From contig JBCCHJ010000004.1 in assembly GCA_039028795.1 (NCBI GenBank), positions 1 to 64,000 of the forward strand: DNA of 64,000 bases, given 5' to 3'. The notes under the pieces were generated by a model. That model was not told where the DNA came from and did not search any database. It was given only the letters and a program-made list of their open reading frames with translations. A program made the position numbers and the translations under genes. This DNA comes from Thermohalobaculum sp039028795 (GTDB lineage Bacteria; Pseudomonadota; Alphaproteobacteria; Rhodobacterales; Rhodobacteraceae). This document shows positions 37,306-46,267 of this stretch, one piece after another (the stretch's first letter is position 1; the number at the start of each line of letters is the position of its first letter).

Positions 37306-37352
37306 AAACAATCCTGCGCCGGACTTCGCAATGATCCTGCGCAGGATTGTTT
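37306..37352 (-). terminator. 14-bp inverted repeat between hyuB and the reductase gene
   Basis: AAACAATCCTGCGC (37306-37319) and GCGCAGGATTGTTT (37339-37352) are exact inverted copies across 19 bases. The right arm is also part of a separate perfect palindrome, ATCCTGCGCAGGAT (37334-37347), so two hairpins are mutually exclusive. On the minus strand the stem ends in TTGTTTCCTTTCC, giving a U-rich tail. A terminator for hyuAB or an attenuator before the reductase gene. Confidence 0.6.
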
Positions 37353-37459
37353 CGCGGCGGGCTGCGCGCTCCCTTGAAAAGCAGCGCCGACGTGACCGTC
37401 TTCGCAGCCCACCCAACTGCGCGCGGCCGTAGTACCATTGATCAATCAGGAAGGTAGGC

Positions 37460-39211
37460 TTACTTAGAGTAAGACTGACCTCGAAGTCGCGATGTTTCTT
37501 CAATGTCCACGCGCAACGGTGAGTCTTCAATTTGCACACCGAACAGCGTCGCCGCTTGATCAGCCGTGTAGCGTCCCAGGCGGACGTCTTCCAAGACGGC
37601 CTCTGGTGCGCGGTCGAACGGATCACCATACCCACCGCCCCCCGGAGTGCCCACTGCAACCCGATCGCCCGTTTCCAGTGGGACGTCCTGTTCTTTGGAA
37701 AGATGAACAGGCGTATAGGCGGTCCCGTTCTGCCAGACTGTAACCGAGTTCGGCATTCCATCCGCGCCGCCCAGCACACCGGGTGGGCCGACACGGCCAT
37801 GATCCATGACAAAGCTCGCCCGTGCGGCCTCGCCGCGCAACTCGATCTCGTATTCCATGCCGAACCCGCCGCGATGTCGGCCTGCCCCGCCGGATCCTTC
37901 GCGCAACGCATAGCGGCGATAGAGCACAGGAAACTGTTGCTCCATAATTTCGACCGGAGGCGCCTTCGAGATCCCAATCGTCGAACATCCGTTGGTCAAG
38001 CCATCATGATCGGCATTGCCGCCATAGCCACCGCCCGACAATTGATACATCACGAATGGTCTTTGTCTTGCAGTGTCCCAACCGCCCAAGCCAAAATTTC
38101 CGGATGTACCGGCGGGTGCGGCTGCAACGCGATCCGGCAAGGGTTCCACAAGGGCAAGAAACACGGCTTCGGCAACTCGTTGGCTTACTTCGGCGGCGCA
38201 TCCGGAAACCGGCCTGGGATAATGCGCGTCCAGAAACGTACCTTTGGGCACTGGAACATGCAGCGGCTCGAACGCACCTGCGGACATAGGGACTTCCGGA
38301 AAGATGTGGCGCATTGCCAGATAGACCGCCGACACCGTTGTAGAGATCACAGAGTTCATTGGCCCGGTGCAAGGCGGTGACGAACGGCTCAAGTCGAAGG
38401 ACATCTGATCGCCGGACTTTGTTATGTCCAGATTGATCTCTAATGGCGCATCGACCACGCCGTCAGAGTCGACGATCGCCTGCGATGTATAAACACCATC
38501 TGGGATCTGACCGATCAATGTGCGCATCTGCTGGGCCGCCCTTGCGTAAAGCTCCTTAATCGCGACGCGAACAGTTTCGTCGCCATACCGATCCAACAGC
38601 TCGCCCAGCCGAACCTCGCCGACGAGCAGCGCCGCGGCCTGGGCCTTGATGTCCCCGATCCGTTGGTCAGCGACACGAATGTTCGAGCAAATGATCTGGT
38701 GGATTTCTGTCACCAGGTCACCCTTGCGAAAGAGTTTGACCGGTGGCAGTCGCAGACCCTCTTGCTCGACAGCGGTGGCAGAGGCGGAAAATCCGCCGGG
38801 CACGGATCCGCCAATGTCCGGCCAGTGGCCCGTGTTCGACAACCAGCAAAAAATTTTGTCGCCGCGATAGACCGGCATCGCGAAGCGCACATCCATCAGA
38901 TGCGTACCGCCCAGATACGGATCGTTGACGATATATATGTCGCCGGGTTCCGGTGCTTCAGTCACCCCAGCCGCAATCCGTTCGATGATTATTCGAGTCG
39001 AGGCCTGCATGACGCCGACAAAGACCGGCAAGCCATCGATGCCCTGCGAAATCAGGGCACCGTCCTCCGCGGCATAAATCCCGTCGGCCCGGTCATTTGC
39101 TTCGGCAATGATTGGGGAGAATGCAGCGCGGGAGAATGAAAGATCCATTTCCGCGCAAACTTGGGCAAGGCCGGCTTGGATAACACCGAGGGTAATGGGA
39201 TCAAGCGTCAT
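37460..39211 (-). CDS. hyuB: Hydantoinase B/oxoprolinase family subunit
   Basis: A 583-residue HyuB-type protein (ATP-dependent hydantoinase, oxoprolinase or acetone carboxylase alpha). It starts TLDPITLGVIQAGLAQVCAEM and has the metal-linked segment NDPYLGGTHLMDVRFAMPVY and the C-terminal GGGYGDPFDR motif. Its ATG overlaps the hyuA stop by 4 bases (39208-39211), so subunits are made stoichiometrically. The pair cleaves a cyclic amide such as hydantoin or 5-oxoproline; the exact substrate cannot be deduced. Confidence 0.92.
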   Translation of the reverse strand: MTLDPITLGVIQAGLAQVCAEMDLSFSRAAFSPIIAEANDRADGIYAAEDGALISQGIDGLPVFVGVMQASTRIIIERIAAGVTEAPEPGDIYIVNDPYLGGTHLMDVRFAMPVYRGDKIFCWLSNTGHWPDIGGSVPGGFSASATAVEQEGLRLPPVKLFRKGDLVTEIHQIICSNIRVADQRIGDIKAQAAALLVGEVRLGELLDRYGDETVRVAIKELYARAAQQMRTLIGQIPDGVYTSQAIVDSDGVVDAPLEINLDITKSGDQMSFDLSRSSPPCTGPMNSVISTTVSAVYLAMRHIFPEVPMSAGAFEPLHVPVPKGTFLDAHYPRPVSGCAAEVSQRVAEAVFLALVEPLPDRVAAAPAGTSGNFGLGGWDTARQRPFVMYQLSGGGYGGNADHDGLTNGCSTIGISKAPPVEIMEQQFPVLYRRYALREGSGGAGRHRGGFGMEYEIELRGEAARASFVMDHGRVGPPGVLGGADGMPNSVTVWQNGTAYTPVHLSKEQDVPLETGDRVAVGTPGGGGYGDPFDRAPEAVLEDVRLGRYTADQAATLFGVQIEDSPLRVDIEETSRLRGQSYSK

Positions 39212-41244
39212 GCTGTGCCCGACAATGCGATGATCAGATTGCCATCTCTGTCCTGGTTAAGGCGATCCCCCGGCTCGACAACGATCGTTGCATCCATCTG
39301 TTCCAGTATTGCCGGTCCAACGATTTCTGCTTCCAAAGGTAGGCGGGTGCGATCGTAGACCGGTGTTCCGATCCAGTCCTGAAACATCACTTGACGGTGT
39401 TCGATTTCCGCTTCTTTCAGCGTAATTGCCCGGCCGTCATCATCAATCAAGGCCGCCAGATCGACCTCGGGCCGCCGCCCGACGACCGAGACGTTTAGGT
39501 TCACCAACTGGGCGCGGATTTCCGGCAAATCGACGTGGAAGCGTGCGTGATATGCCTGCTCGAAAAGGCGTTGAATCGTGCTCCGATCCGGAGTTTGGTT
39601 CGGCAGGTCAACGCGTAAAAGGTGGGTTTGCCCGATGAATTGCATGTCGGTTGAGACGAGCACGTCGATCCGGTCAATCTGCACGTTCTCCCCTTCAACC
39701 AGGGCAACACCAGCAGCCACCTGCTGGGCCAGGATGGCATGAACCGCTTCCAGGTCTATGTGGTCAAGGGGCATGTTCACCGTACGCACAAAATCGTGGC
39801 GCAGATCTGCAACGACGCAGCCCAGGGCATTCGTAATCCCGGGACGGGCTGGTACCAGGACGCGCGGAATTGACAGCTCTCTCGCCAGAGCCGAGGCATG
39901 CAATGGTCCTGCCCCGCCAAATGCGAATAGTGCAAAATCCCGTGGGTCTGCGCCCAGTGAAATTGAAACCATTCGGATCGCCGAAGCCATACGTACATTG
40001 GCGATGCGCAGCACCGCAGTTGCTGCTTCATCCGCGGAAAGTCCTAGCGGCTCTCCCAACTTCTCAGCAAAAACCGCCCGAACATCATCCAGTGGGACTG
40101 GGGAATCCACGGACAATAAGGCATTCGGATTAAGCCGTCCCAATAGAAGATTGGCGTCAGAGATCGTCGGATCTGTCCCACCGCGACCGTAACAGATCGG
40201 GCCGGGATCGGCCCCGGCGCTGTCGGGTCCAACCTGCAACAGTCCGGCATCATCGACCCAGGCGATCGAACCGCCGCCGGCGCCTACCGTGCGGACATCC
40301 ACCATCGGCACGTGGATCGGCATCGCGTATTCAAGCTCGATCTCGTGGCTTACGGCTGGCTCTGCCCCCCGGATCAGCCCCACATCAGTTGAAGTGCCGC
40401 CCATGTCATAGGTAATCAGATCGGTTACACCTGCGCACCGTCCGGTAAAGGCCGCCGCCATGACGCCCGAGGCCGGGCCAGACATCACGGTTTTCGCGGC
40501 CTCTTGCGCAACGCGAGTGGAGGAAACCATCCCGCCGTTTCCATTCACGACAAGAAGGTCTCGCTGGTACCCTTTTGACCGAAGCTCTTCTTGGAACCGG
40601 GCGATATAGCGTTCGAGCAGAGGTTGGACCGAGGCATTCACCGCCGCTGTCACCCCGCGCTCGAACTCACGCGATTCCGACAATAATGCATGGCCCATGG
40701 TGATGTGATCATTCGGCCAAACCCTGGCGACGATCTCTGCCGCGCGGCGTTCGTGGGCGGGATTGGCATAAGCGTGGAGAAAATGGATCACAATGCTCTC
40801 GCATCCATCCGCCGCCAAAGCTTCTGCTGCGATTCGAACGGCATCTTCGTCAAGGGGTATCAATACCTGCCCGCGGGCATCCATCCGCTCTGGAACCTCG
40901 AGACGCAGGTCACGAGGAATTAGTGGGGTGAACTTCCCCGTCATGCCGTAGGGTGCCGGCCGTGTGCGGCGGCCCAGTTCCAGGACGTCACGAAATCCCG
41001 CGGTGGTGATCAGCCCTGTCTTCGCCAGGTGTCGCGTCAAGACAGCATTGGTTGTTGTTGTGGTACCGTGAACGATCAGGTCAAGACCCGCCGGATCAGC
41101 ATCTGCTTCATGCAATGCTGCCAGCGCCCCGAAGGCTTGATTGTTCTCGGTGGTCAGGGTCTTTGCGAGCCGGACCTGATCTCCATCCAGCAAAACCAGA
41201 TCTGTGAAGGTGCCGCCGACGTCAATTCCGGCTATGCCACCCAT
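39208..41244 (-). CDS. hyuA: Hydantoinase A/oxoprolinase family subunit
   Basis: The 678-residue HyuA protein carries the actin-fold ATPase motif GGIAGIDVGGTFTDLVLLDGD at the N-terminus, then TGLITTAGFRDVLELGRRTRP, TYDMGGTSTDVGLI and GAGPLHASALARELSIPRVLVP. It drives the ATP-dependent ring opening with HyuB. No regulator or transporter is next to it. The 112 bases upstream are shared with the divergent fpr gene. Confidence 0.93.
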   Translation of the reverse strand: MGGIAGIDVGGTFTDLVLLDGDQVRLAKTLTTENNQAFGALAALHEADADPAGLDLIVHGTTTTTNAVLTRHLAKTGLITTAGFRDVLELGRRTRPAPYGMTGKFTPLIPRDLRLEVPERMDARGQVLIPLDEDAVRIAAEALAADGCESIVIHFLHAYANPAHERRAAEIVARVWPNDHITMGHALLSESREFERGVTAAVNASVQPLLERYIARFQEELRSKGYQRDLLVVNGNGGMVSSTRVAQEAAKTVMSGPASGVMAAAFTGRCAGVTDLITYDMGGTSTDVGLIRGAEPAVSHEIELEYAMPIHVPMVDVRTVGAGGGSIAWVDDAGLLQVGPDSAGADPGPICYGRGGTDPTISDANLLLGRLNPNALLSVDSPVPLDDVRAVFAEKLGEPLGLSADEAATAVLRIANVRMASAIRMVSISLGADPRDFALFAFGGAGPLHASALARELSIPRVLVPARPGITNALGCVVADLRHDFVRTVNMPLDHIDLEAVHAILAQQVAAGVALVEGENVQIDRIDVLVSTDMQFIGQTHLLRVDLPNQTPDRSTIQRLFEQAYHARFHVDLPEIRAQLVNLNVSVVGRRPEVDLAALIDDDGRAITLKEAEIEHRQVMFQDWIGTPVYDRTRLPLEAEIVGPAILEQMDATIVVEPGDRLNQDRDGNLIIALSGTA

Positions 41245-41356
41245 TCAACGCCCTGCGTGATTATTGCCACTTGAAGTCTGTAAGTTCGCACGCGATATGC
41301 ACCTTTCGTGTGAAATACCTGTCCGCAAAGTGGGCAGTTCCTGGGAAACGCTGCAA

Positions 41357-42169
41357 ATGACCGACGCCGCCGTCAAGTCCAAACCCGAGTTTCCGATCCC
41401 TGCAGGCGTATTTGCCGAGACAGTCGTCTCAGTAAAACACTACACAGACCGGCTTTTCAAATTCCGCATCACCAGACCCGCCGCCTTCCGGTTCCGGTCC
41501 GGCGAGTTTGCCATGATCGGCTTGCCAAATGCCGAAAAACCGGTTTTCCGTGCCTATTCCGTTGCGTCCCCGTCGTGGGACGAAGAACTGGATTTCTATT
41601 CGATCAAGGTCCCGGACGGCCCGTTGACCGAGCATCTGCAAAAGATCCAACCGGGCGACACGATCTGTATCCGCAAAAAGGCCGTTGGCACCCTGGTGAA
41701 TGACGCATTGGTGCCGGGAAAGAACCTTTGGCTGTTTTCGACAGGCACAGGGATCGCGCCGTTTGCATCAATCATTCGGGATCCCGAAACATACGAAAAG
41801 TTCGAAAAGGTCATCCTTTGCCACACCTGCCGTGAGGTTGCCGAACTGACCTATGGAAACGAGCTGGTCGCTGCGACCAAGGCTGATCCGCTGGTGGGTG
41901 AAGAAGCGACTGCGAAGCTGATCCACTATGCTACGACGACGCGGGAAGAGAGCCCGAACATGGGACGGATCACGACACTGATCGAGAACGGCAAGCTGTT
42001 CGAAGACCTTGGCATTCCGCCGCTGGACCCTGCGGTGGATCGCGGGATGATCTGTGGATCGATGGACTTCCTGAACGACACCAAAGAGCTGCTGGAGAAG
42101 TGTGGCATGACCGAGGGCGCAAATTCCAAACCAGCCGAATTCGTGGTCGAGCGAGCGTTCGTGGACTAA
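41357..42169 (+). CDS. fpr: Ferredoxin/flavodoxin-NADP+ reductase
   Basis: Start at ATG 41357 (270 residues); a longer frame to 41264 adds 31 unlikely residues. FAD-binding RAYSVASPSW (about residue 67), the NADP loop LFSTGTGIAPFASIIRD, HTCRE, and a C-terminal tail ending ERAFVD. It exchanges electrons between NADPH and ferredoxin or flavodoxin. The gene is monocistronic; its stop overlaps the convergent methyltransferase stop (42166-42169). No ferredoxin gene is adjacent. Confidence 0.94.
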   Translation: MTDAAVKSKPEFPIPAGVFAETVVSVKHYTDRLFKFRITRPAAFRFRSGEFAMIGLPNAEKPVFRAYSVASPSWDEELDFYSIKVPDGPLTEHLQKIQPGDTICIRKKAVGTLVNDALVPGKNLWLFSTGTGIAPFASIIRDPETYEKFEKVILCHTCREVAELTYGNELVAATKADPLVGEEATAKLIHYATTTREESPNMGRITTLIENGKLFEDLGIPPLDPAVDRGMICGSMDFLNDTKELLEKCGMTEGANSKPAEFVVERAFVD

Positions 42170-43077
42170 GTTTTCCGCAAGACCGTCAGCCAGTAGCTTA
42201 TCGCCCCAGCCTCCATCAGGGCCGGGAAAAGATAGCCCGACACTACGTTATGAAGCAGCGGCTTTGGCAATAGCGCCCGCATGATCCGCATCTTTAAGCG
42301 CGGAGACATAAAGCGGTTTGCCAGGCCCTCGAACCTTTTAAGCGACGGCATGATTTGTTGCGAGCGGTCGTGCTCTTCGACGATTTCAAAAGGGCATTCT
42401 TCGACTAGATCTTGAAAGTCCTGGTACGGCATGAAGTCAGGGACTGCCATGCCGCGGGCGAGTAGACGAAGTGCCTGATCGGTGATCTGTTCGGCCTCGC
42501 CATTGGCACGATACCCATCGATCACGATAATCGTGCCGTGAGGGCGAAGAACACGATGGGCCTGATCCAGGACCTCTTGCTTTCTATCCGAATGGCATAA
42601 TGCCTCGACGACAAAAACCAGGTCCTGGCTTTCTGACGCGAAACCGCTCAGATCATGAAAATCGCCCTCGGACGCTGTGAAGTTCGCAACATCTGCGCTG
42701 TCTTTGCGGGCATAAGTCAGTTGAGCAGGTGTCAGATCGATGCCGTGAAACCGTACCGAGGGATGGCGCCTGGCCAGCCAAAGCGCGTTCATACCCCGGC
42801 CTGTGGCCAGTTCCAGTACGTTGCGTGCCTCGCCGAGATGCTCTTCGATAAAGGCGGCTTGGCCATACATATCTTCGGGCCGCCATATGTCGCCTTCAGA
42901 CAGACCCATGTGCACAGCATTGCCTTTGTCGTGATACCGGGAATAGGCATGCCGACTTAGTCGATAGTACCGCGCGATACCCTTTGCGGAACAATCCGCC
43001 TGCGCCAGGGCGCCGAGATCGAAGTACCTGGCCAAACGATCCAGACGCGCCTGAATGTCAATCTCGGCTTGGGTCAC
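42166..43077 (-). CDS. SAM-dependent methyltransferase
   Basis: A 303-residue class I methyltransferase: NVLELATGRGMNALWLARRHP is motif I, FHGIDLTPAQL the acidic loop, and DLVFVVEALCHSD motif II. Its GTG start (43077) overlaps the copper-protein stop, forming GTGA, so the two are coupled. The C-terminal half is rich in hydrophobic and basic residues (MRALLPKPLLHNVVSGYLF), like lipid or small-molecule methyltransferases. Substrate unknown; it may serve the glycosyltransferase cluster 0.9 kb upstream, which is a guess. Confidence 0.85.
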   Translation of the reverse strand: MTQAEIDIQARLDRLARYFDLGALAQADCSAKGIARYYRLSRHAYSRYHDKGNAVHMGLSEGDIWRPEDMYGQAAFIEEHLGEARNVLELATGRGMNALWLARRHPSVRFHGIDLTPAQLTYARKDSADVANFTASEGDFHDLSGFASESQDLVFVVEALCHSDRKQEVLDQAHRVLRPHGTIIVIDGYRANGEAEQITDQALRLLARGMAVPDFMPYQDFQDLVEECPFEIVEEHDRSQQIMPSLKRFEGLANRFMSPRLKMRIMRALLPKPLLHNVVSGYLFPALMEAGAISYWLTVLRKT

Positions 43078-43820
43078 TGGACCTCGATCCGGGCCAAGGC
43101 TTCGATCGGCTTGCCATTTACTCGGTAAGCCCGGTGATCATTGGTATTGAGCGTAAGTCGCACAGTGTGTGCGCCCTTGGGCAGTGCACCAATTCGGGTC
43201 TGGTCGGAGTATATCCGCCCGATCTTGATACCTTGAACATAGAGGTGTCCATGACCGGTCTCAGGCTGGTGAGGCTTGTCCACCAGATCCTTGCTGAACG
43301 CAAAGTTTTCGGTGGTGATCCTGACAAGCCAGCCTTCTTTATCCTGGGTGACAGATATGCTTGCCGAGGGCGGGGTCTCTGCCGCCGAGATATCATAACC
43401 TGACCCATGTGCCATCGTGCCAGTCTTCACCAGCGCCTTTGCTGCCACCTTACCGGCCTGTTCGAACTCCAGCACCAGCGGCACCAGGGTGCCCTCGCCA
43501 GGTGCATCTTCAAGCCCCATCAGCATGATATGTCCCGCCTCCATAGACAGCGAAGGCGTGCTATTGCCTGGGATGGGGACCCCGGCCACGTCGGGGGCTT
43601 TGAGGACCGAGACTTTTGCCGCCTCTGACGAGACATCCAACAACCGATCCGGACCGCCAGGGTTTTCAATCTTCAGCGTGACCATCAAACTGTTCGGAGC
43701 ATTTGGTACCGGCATCGCAACAACATTTTGAATCAAGAGTCCGGGCGGCGTCAGGACAAAAGCCAACAGAGCAGCACCCAGAACACTGGACAAAGCGACA
43801 ATAAAAACGACTCGGCGCAT
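43074..43820 (-). CDS. PCu(A)C-like copper-binding protein with C-terminal domain
   Basis: Start at ATG 43820 with GGGGGT before it (248 residues); an upstream TTG gives 20 more residues. One membrane segment (residues 4-25) leads to a PCu(A)C-like domain with the His-x-Met copper pair in EAGHIMLMGL and the strand LVPLVLEFEQAGKV. A second domain (about 150-248) has HGHLYVQGIKIGRIY and NTNDHRAYRVNGKP, with another His-x-His pair that could bind copper. Probable periplasmic copper chaperone, possibly for cytochrome oxidase. The downstream methyltransferase overlaps it. Confidence 0.75.
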   Translation of the reverse strand: MRRVVFIVALSSVLGAALLAFVLTPPGLLIQNVVAMPVPNAPNSLMVTLKIENPGGPDRLLDVSSEAAKVSVLKAPDVAGVPIPGNSTPSLSMEAGHIMLMGLEDAPGEGTLVPLVLEFEQAGKVAAKALVKTGTMAHGSGYDISAAETPPSASISVTQDKEGWLVRITTENFAFSKDLVDKPHQPETGHGHLYVQGIKIGRIYSDQTRIGALPKGAHTVRLTLNTNDHRAYRVNGKPIEALARIEVQ

Positions 43821-43960
43821 CCGACCCCCGATCGCGTCTTTTATTCTGTTGTGACTTGTTCCGAAGATGGAGACAATCAAGGAGCCAACTTAGGAGGATG
43901 CGCTGCCATTGATGTGGTGTCGCCTAAATCCAGGGCACCCCTTCGCAGTGTGTGCCTGGA

Positions 43961-44728
43961 CTATCCAGGCAACGCCAACAGGTCTTGGTGCCCGATCATC
44001 ACTTTTGCCGCGTTTCGGCGGTCTTTGGCCCAGGACTCCGCCGTCGCCGTCCCAAGAGCCGCTTGAACGGCGGATGCGCTGCCGTCCGCCAGTGCACGGA
44101 TCAACTCCCCATCTTGGGATTGATCCAACAGCCAATCAGAAGACGCGGTTAGGACCTTATACCCAGCCTCGCTGAACCGATCCGCCAGGTAGGCGTTGGC
44201 ATCCGGGCCTAAAGCTTTGCCAAGGCCCTTATCGCTGCGCTGATCGGCGTGGAAAGCATCCAAAACCTCGGCGTCCATGGGATGAGGCGGCGACCAGGCT
44301 TCCCGCCCGTCATATGTCAGCACGGTGTAGAAGGCGGCTCTTGCGGCGAAAGTCTCTGTGACGACCCGATCGATCAACTGCGGCCCGCAAAGATCAAAAA
44401 ACGCCGATGCTGTGACCAAGTCGGGCGTGGGATCGAACACCTCTGACAGGTCTCCCGCGAGATCGACAGCGAGACGGTCACAAGACACGCCTACCGGCGG
44501 CAGAACCTGATCCAAAAGCCCGACATCGTTGTCGGTCAGGACCCAATGTTGCCCACGATCAATAACAGGGGCTAATGCTGCCAAATTTGCCCCGGTCCCG
44601 GACCCAAGGTCCAGGATCCGCAAGTCGCGGGACGGCAAAGCGTCCGCCAATTGCTTGGCCAAACCGGCATCCCTGGCGCGCAAATCGGCGTCAAACCGCA
44701 GCGACAGCCAATCGGCGGAAAAACTCAA
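43961..44728 (-). CDS. Class I SAM-dependent methyltransferase of the PTPS cluster
   Basis: A 255-residue protein whose only fitting start is TTG 44728, giving the usual opening SFSADWLSLRFDADLRARD; AAGGA lies 9-13 bases before. Motif I LRILDLGSGTGANLAAL, acidic LTDNDVGLL and a DLVTASAFFDLC strand are clear. The final part (PGPDANAYLADRF-like) is helical. It follows the glycosyltransferase after 12 bases and probably methylates the product of this cluster. Rare-start translation suggests low expression. Confidence 0.87.
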   Translation of the reverse strand: MSFSADWLSLRFDADLRARDAGLAKQLADALPSRDLRILDLGSGTGANLAALAPVIDRGQHWVLTDNDVGLLDQVLPPVGVSCDRLAVDLAGDLSEVFDPTPDLVTASAFFDLCGPQLIDRVVTETFAARAAFYTVLTYDGREAWSPPHPMDAEVLDAFHADQRSDKGLGKALGPDANAYLADRFSEAGYKVLTASSDWLLDQSQDGELIRALADGSASAVQAALGTATAESWAKDRRNAAKVMIGHQDLLALPG

Positions 44729-44740
44729 AGGCAGCCGTCC

Positions 44741-45772
44741 TTACTCGCCGACCTGGCGGATCACGCTGGCGACTATGGCGGCAGTCTGTGGCCAGCGCAT
44801 CATCGTCTGACCAACAATCCAGCATTTTTGTGCAAGTTCCTGCCTTTCGGAGGGGACTTCGATCAGCGCACGAAGAATACCTTCAAGATCCTGAGCGTCG
44901 ACCAGCAGTGCCGCGCCTTGTGTGGCCTCTTCCACGGCATCGGACGGCAAACCAACTACGGGCAATCCCCGTGCCATGGCTTCCGTAAAGGCCATTCCGA
45001 AGCCTTCATATTCTGAGGCCAGCACAAACAGGTCCGCACTGTTGTAAGCGGCGTTGAGTTCCTCTTCCGTCATGCCGCCCGCCAAACTGATCCGTTCAGA
45101 AAGGCCTAGGCGGCTGATCAGTTTATCCAGATTTGCCAGTTGTTCCTGTTCAGGTGCATGTCCCGCGATGGTTAGCCGCCAATCCAGATCTCTCAACCCG
45201 GCTAGTGCGGCGACAAGTTTGTCATGACCTTTTCGCGGAGTAATCGATCCAACCGAAAGGATATGGCAGTCCGGTCCACCGGATCCGGCGGCCCGGTCGG
45301 CCGGATCGGTGCCAGGCTGTGCTACGGTCAGGCGCGCACCCGCGACGCCATATATCCGCGTCAGAATTTCAGCAGTCGCATGGCTGGTCGTTATCACATG
45401 ATCCGCCCTTGCCAATGCCATTCGTTCCGACTTGAGCAATTCATCCGCGCGGTATTCGCTAAGACCAGTCTCGCAGCTGAGCGGATGATGGCAGAGCGCC
45501 ACAACAGGGGATTGGATCTGCGCAAGCACCTGATCCGAAAATGCGCCATAGGCGAGGCCATCGATCAACAGAACCTGATCCGTCGGCAGCCGTGACAGAA
45601 CAACGCCGGCATCTGCTAAGGCCCGATAGTCAGGGTGCGGAAAGCCATCGGGCAAAACTTGAACTTCCAGGTCAAGTCCAATCCCTGGCCCCTCGCGCAG
45701 CAAACGTCGCGCATAGGCATATCCCCCGCTATGCGTTTGCAGATCACCAGGAATGGCGAAAATGGCCTTCAT
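44741..45772 (-). CDS. GT4-family glycosyltransferase
   Basis: A 343-residue GT-B enzyme: the N-terminal acceptor half begins MKAIFAIPGDLQTHSGGYAY, and the donor half has ILSVGSITPRKGHDKLVAAL and the E-x7-E motif in EYEGFGMAFTEAMARGLPVVG. It should transfer a sugar from a nucleotide-sugar with retention. The start is 9 bases beyond the PTPS-like stop; the methyltransferase follows after 12 bases. No polysaccharide polymerase or lipid carrier gene is nearby, so a small-molecule acceptor is plausible. Confidence 0.92.
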   Translation of the reverse strand: MKAIFAIPGDLQTHSGGYAYARRLLREGPGIGLDLEVQVLPDGFPHPDYRALADAGVVLSRLPTDQVLLIDGLAYGAFSDQVLAQIQSPVVALCHHPLSCETGLSEYRADELLKSERMALARADHVITTSHATAEILTRIYGVAGARLTVAQPGTDPADRAAGSGGPDCHILSVGSITPRKGHDKLVAALAGLRDLDWRLTIAGHAPEQEQLANLDKLISRLGLSERISLAGGMTEEELNAAYNSADLFVLASEYEGFGMAFTEAMARGLPVVGLPSDAVEEATQGAALLVDAQDLEGILRALIEVPSERQELAQKCWIVGQTMMRWPQTAAIVASVIRQVGE

Positions 45773-45781
45773 CGTCGGGTC

Positions 45782-46180
45782 TTAAAGCTCGCCTTCGTAC
45801 CAGGCTTTCGCAACATGGCTTTCGTTCAAAGTAACCTTGATCTTCTGCAGCCCATCAGATCCAGGGCCAAGCTCGCCAGCGGCTGCGGCGTCAGCAACAC
45901 GATCGAAAATCCATTTGCACAAGAATTCGGTTGTCGTCTTGATGCCGTTGAATTCTTCCATGGCATCCAGATTAGCATAGCGCAGCGGCCCAAGCGCTGC
46001 GCCCAACACACCGTGCGCGCGGCCTATGTCTACGACGATACCATCCGTGGACAACGTATCCCGCAGGAACGTCACATCGATGACATAAGTGGCACCATGC
46101 AAGTTCTGAGCGGGTCCAAACACGTCGCCGGGAATCGAGTGTGCCAACATCACATGGTCACGGACCTCTACCGCATACAT
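45782..46180 (-). CDS. PTPS/QueD-like protein lacking canonical active-site residues
   Basis: Start at ATG 46180 with GGAG 7 bases upstream (132 residues; normal length for QueD). The T-fold is clear, but the key residues differ. Zinc His14 (MLAHS) and His28 (NLHGA) are kept, whereas the second His of HGH is Ala30, the catalytic Cys region reads GPAQN, and the LDHHYLND segment reads LRYANLDAM. Glu120 (TLNES) is kept. This cannot be an ordinary 6-pyruvoyl- or carboxy-tetrahydropterin synthase. It sits between a dehydrogenase and a glycosyltransferase (9-base gap), which marks it as part of a dedicated pathway. Confidence 0.85.
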   Translation of the reverse strand: MYAVEVRDHVMLAHSIPGDVFGPAQNLHGATYVIDVTFLRDTLSTDGIVVDIGRAHGVLGAALGPLRYANLDAMEEFNGIKTTTEFLCKWIFDRVADAAAAGELGPGSDGLQKIKVTLNESHVAKAWYEGEL

Positions 46181-46267
46181 CTGGATACTCCGTTCCTCGC
46201 CGTGTCTCGAAATTTCCAAAACCCGACACCGCTGATGATCAACTCGGCGCGTGTAACTCTTTCTGAT

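Noticed and set aside
41245..41356. Riboswitch before fpr
   Set aside because: No conserved aptamer core or strong paired elements seen in the 112 bases.
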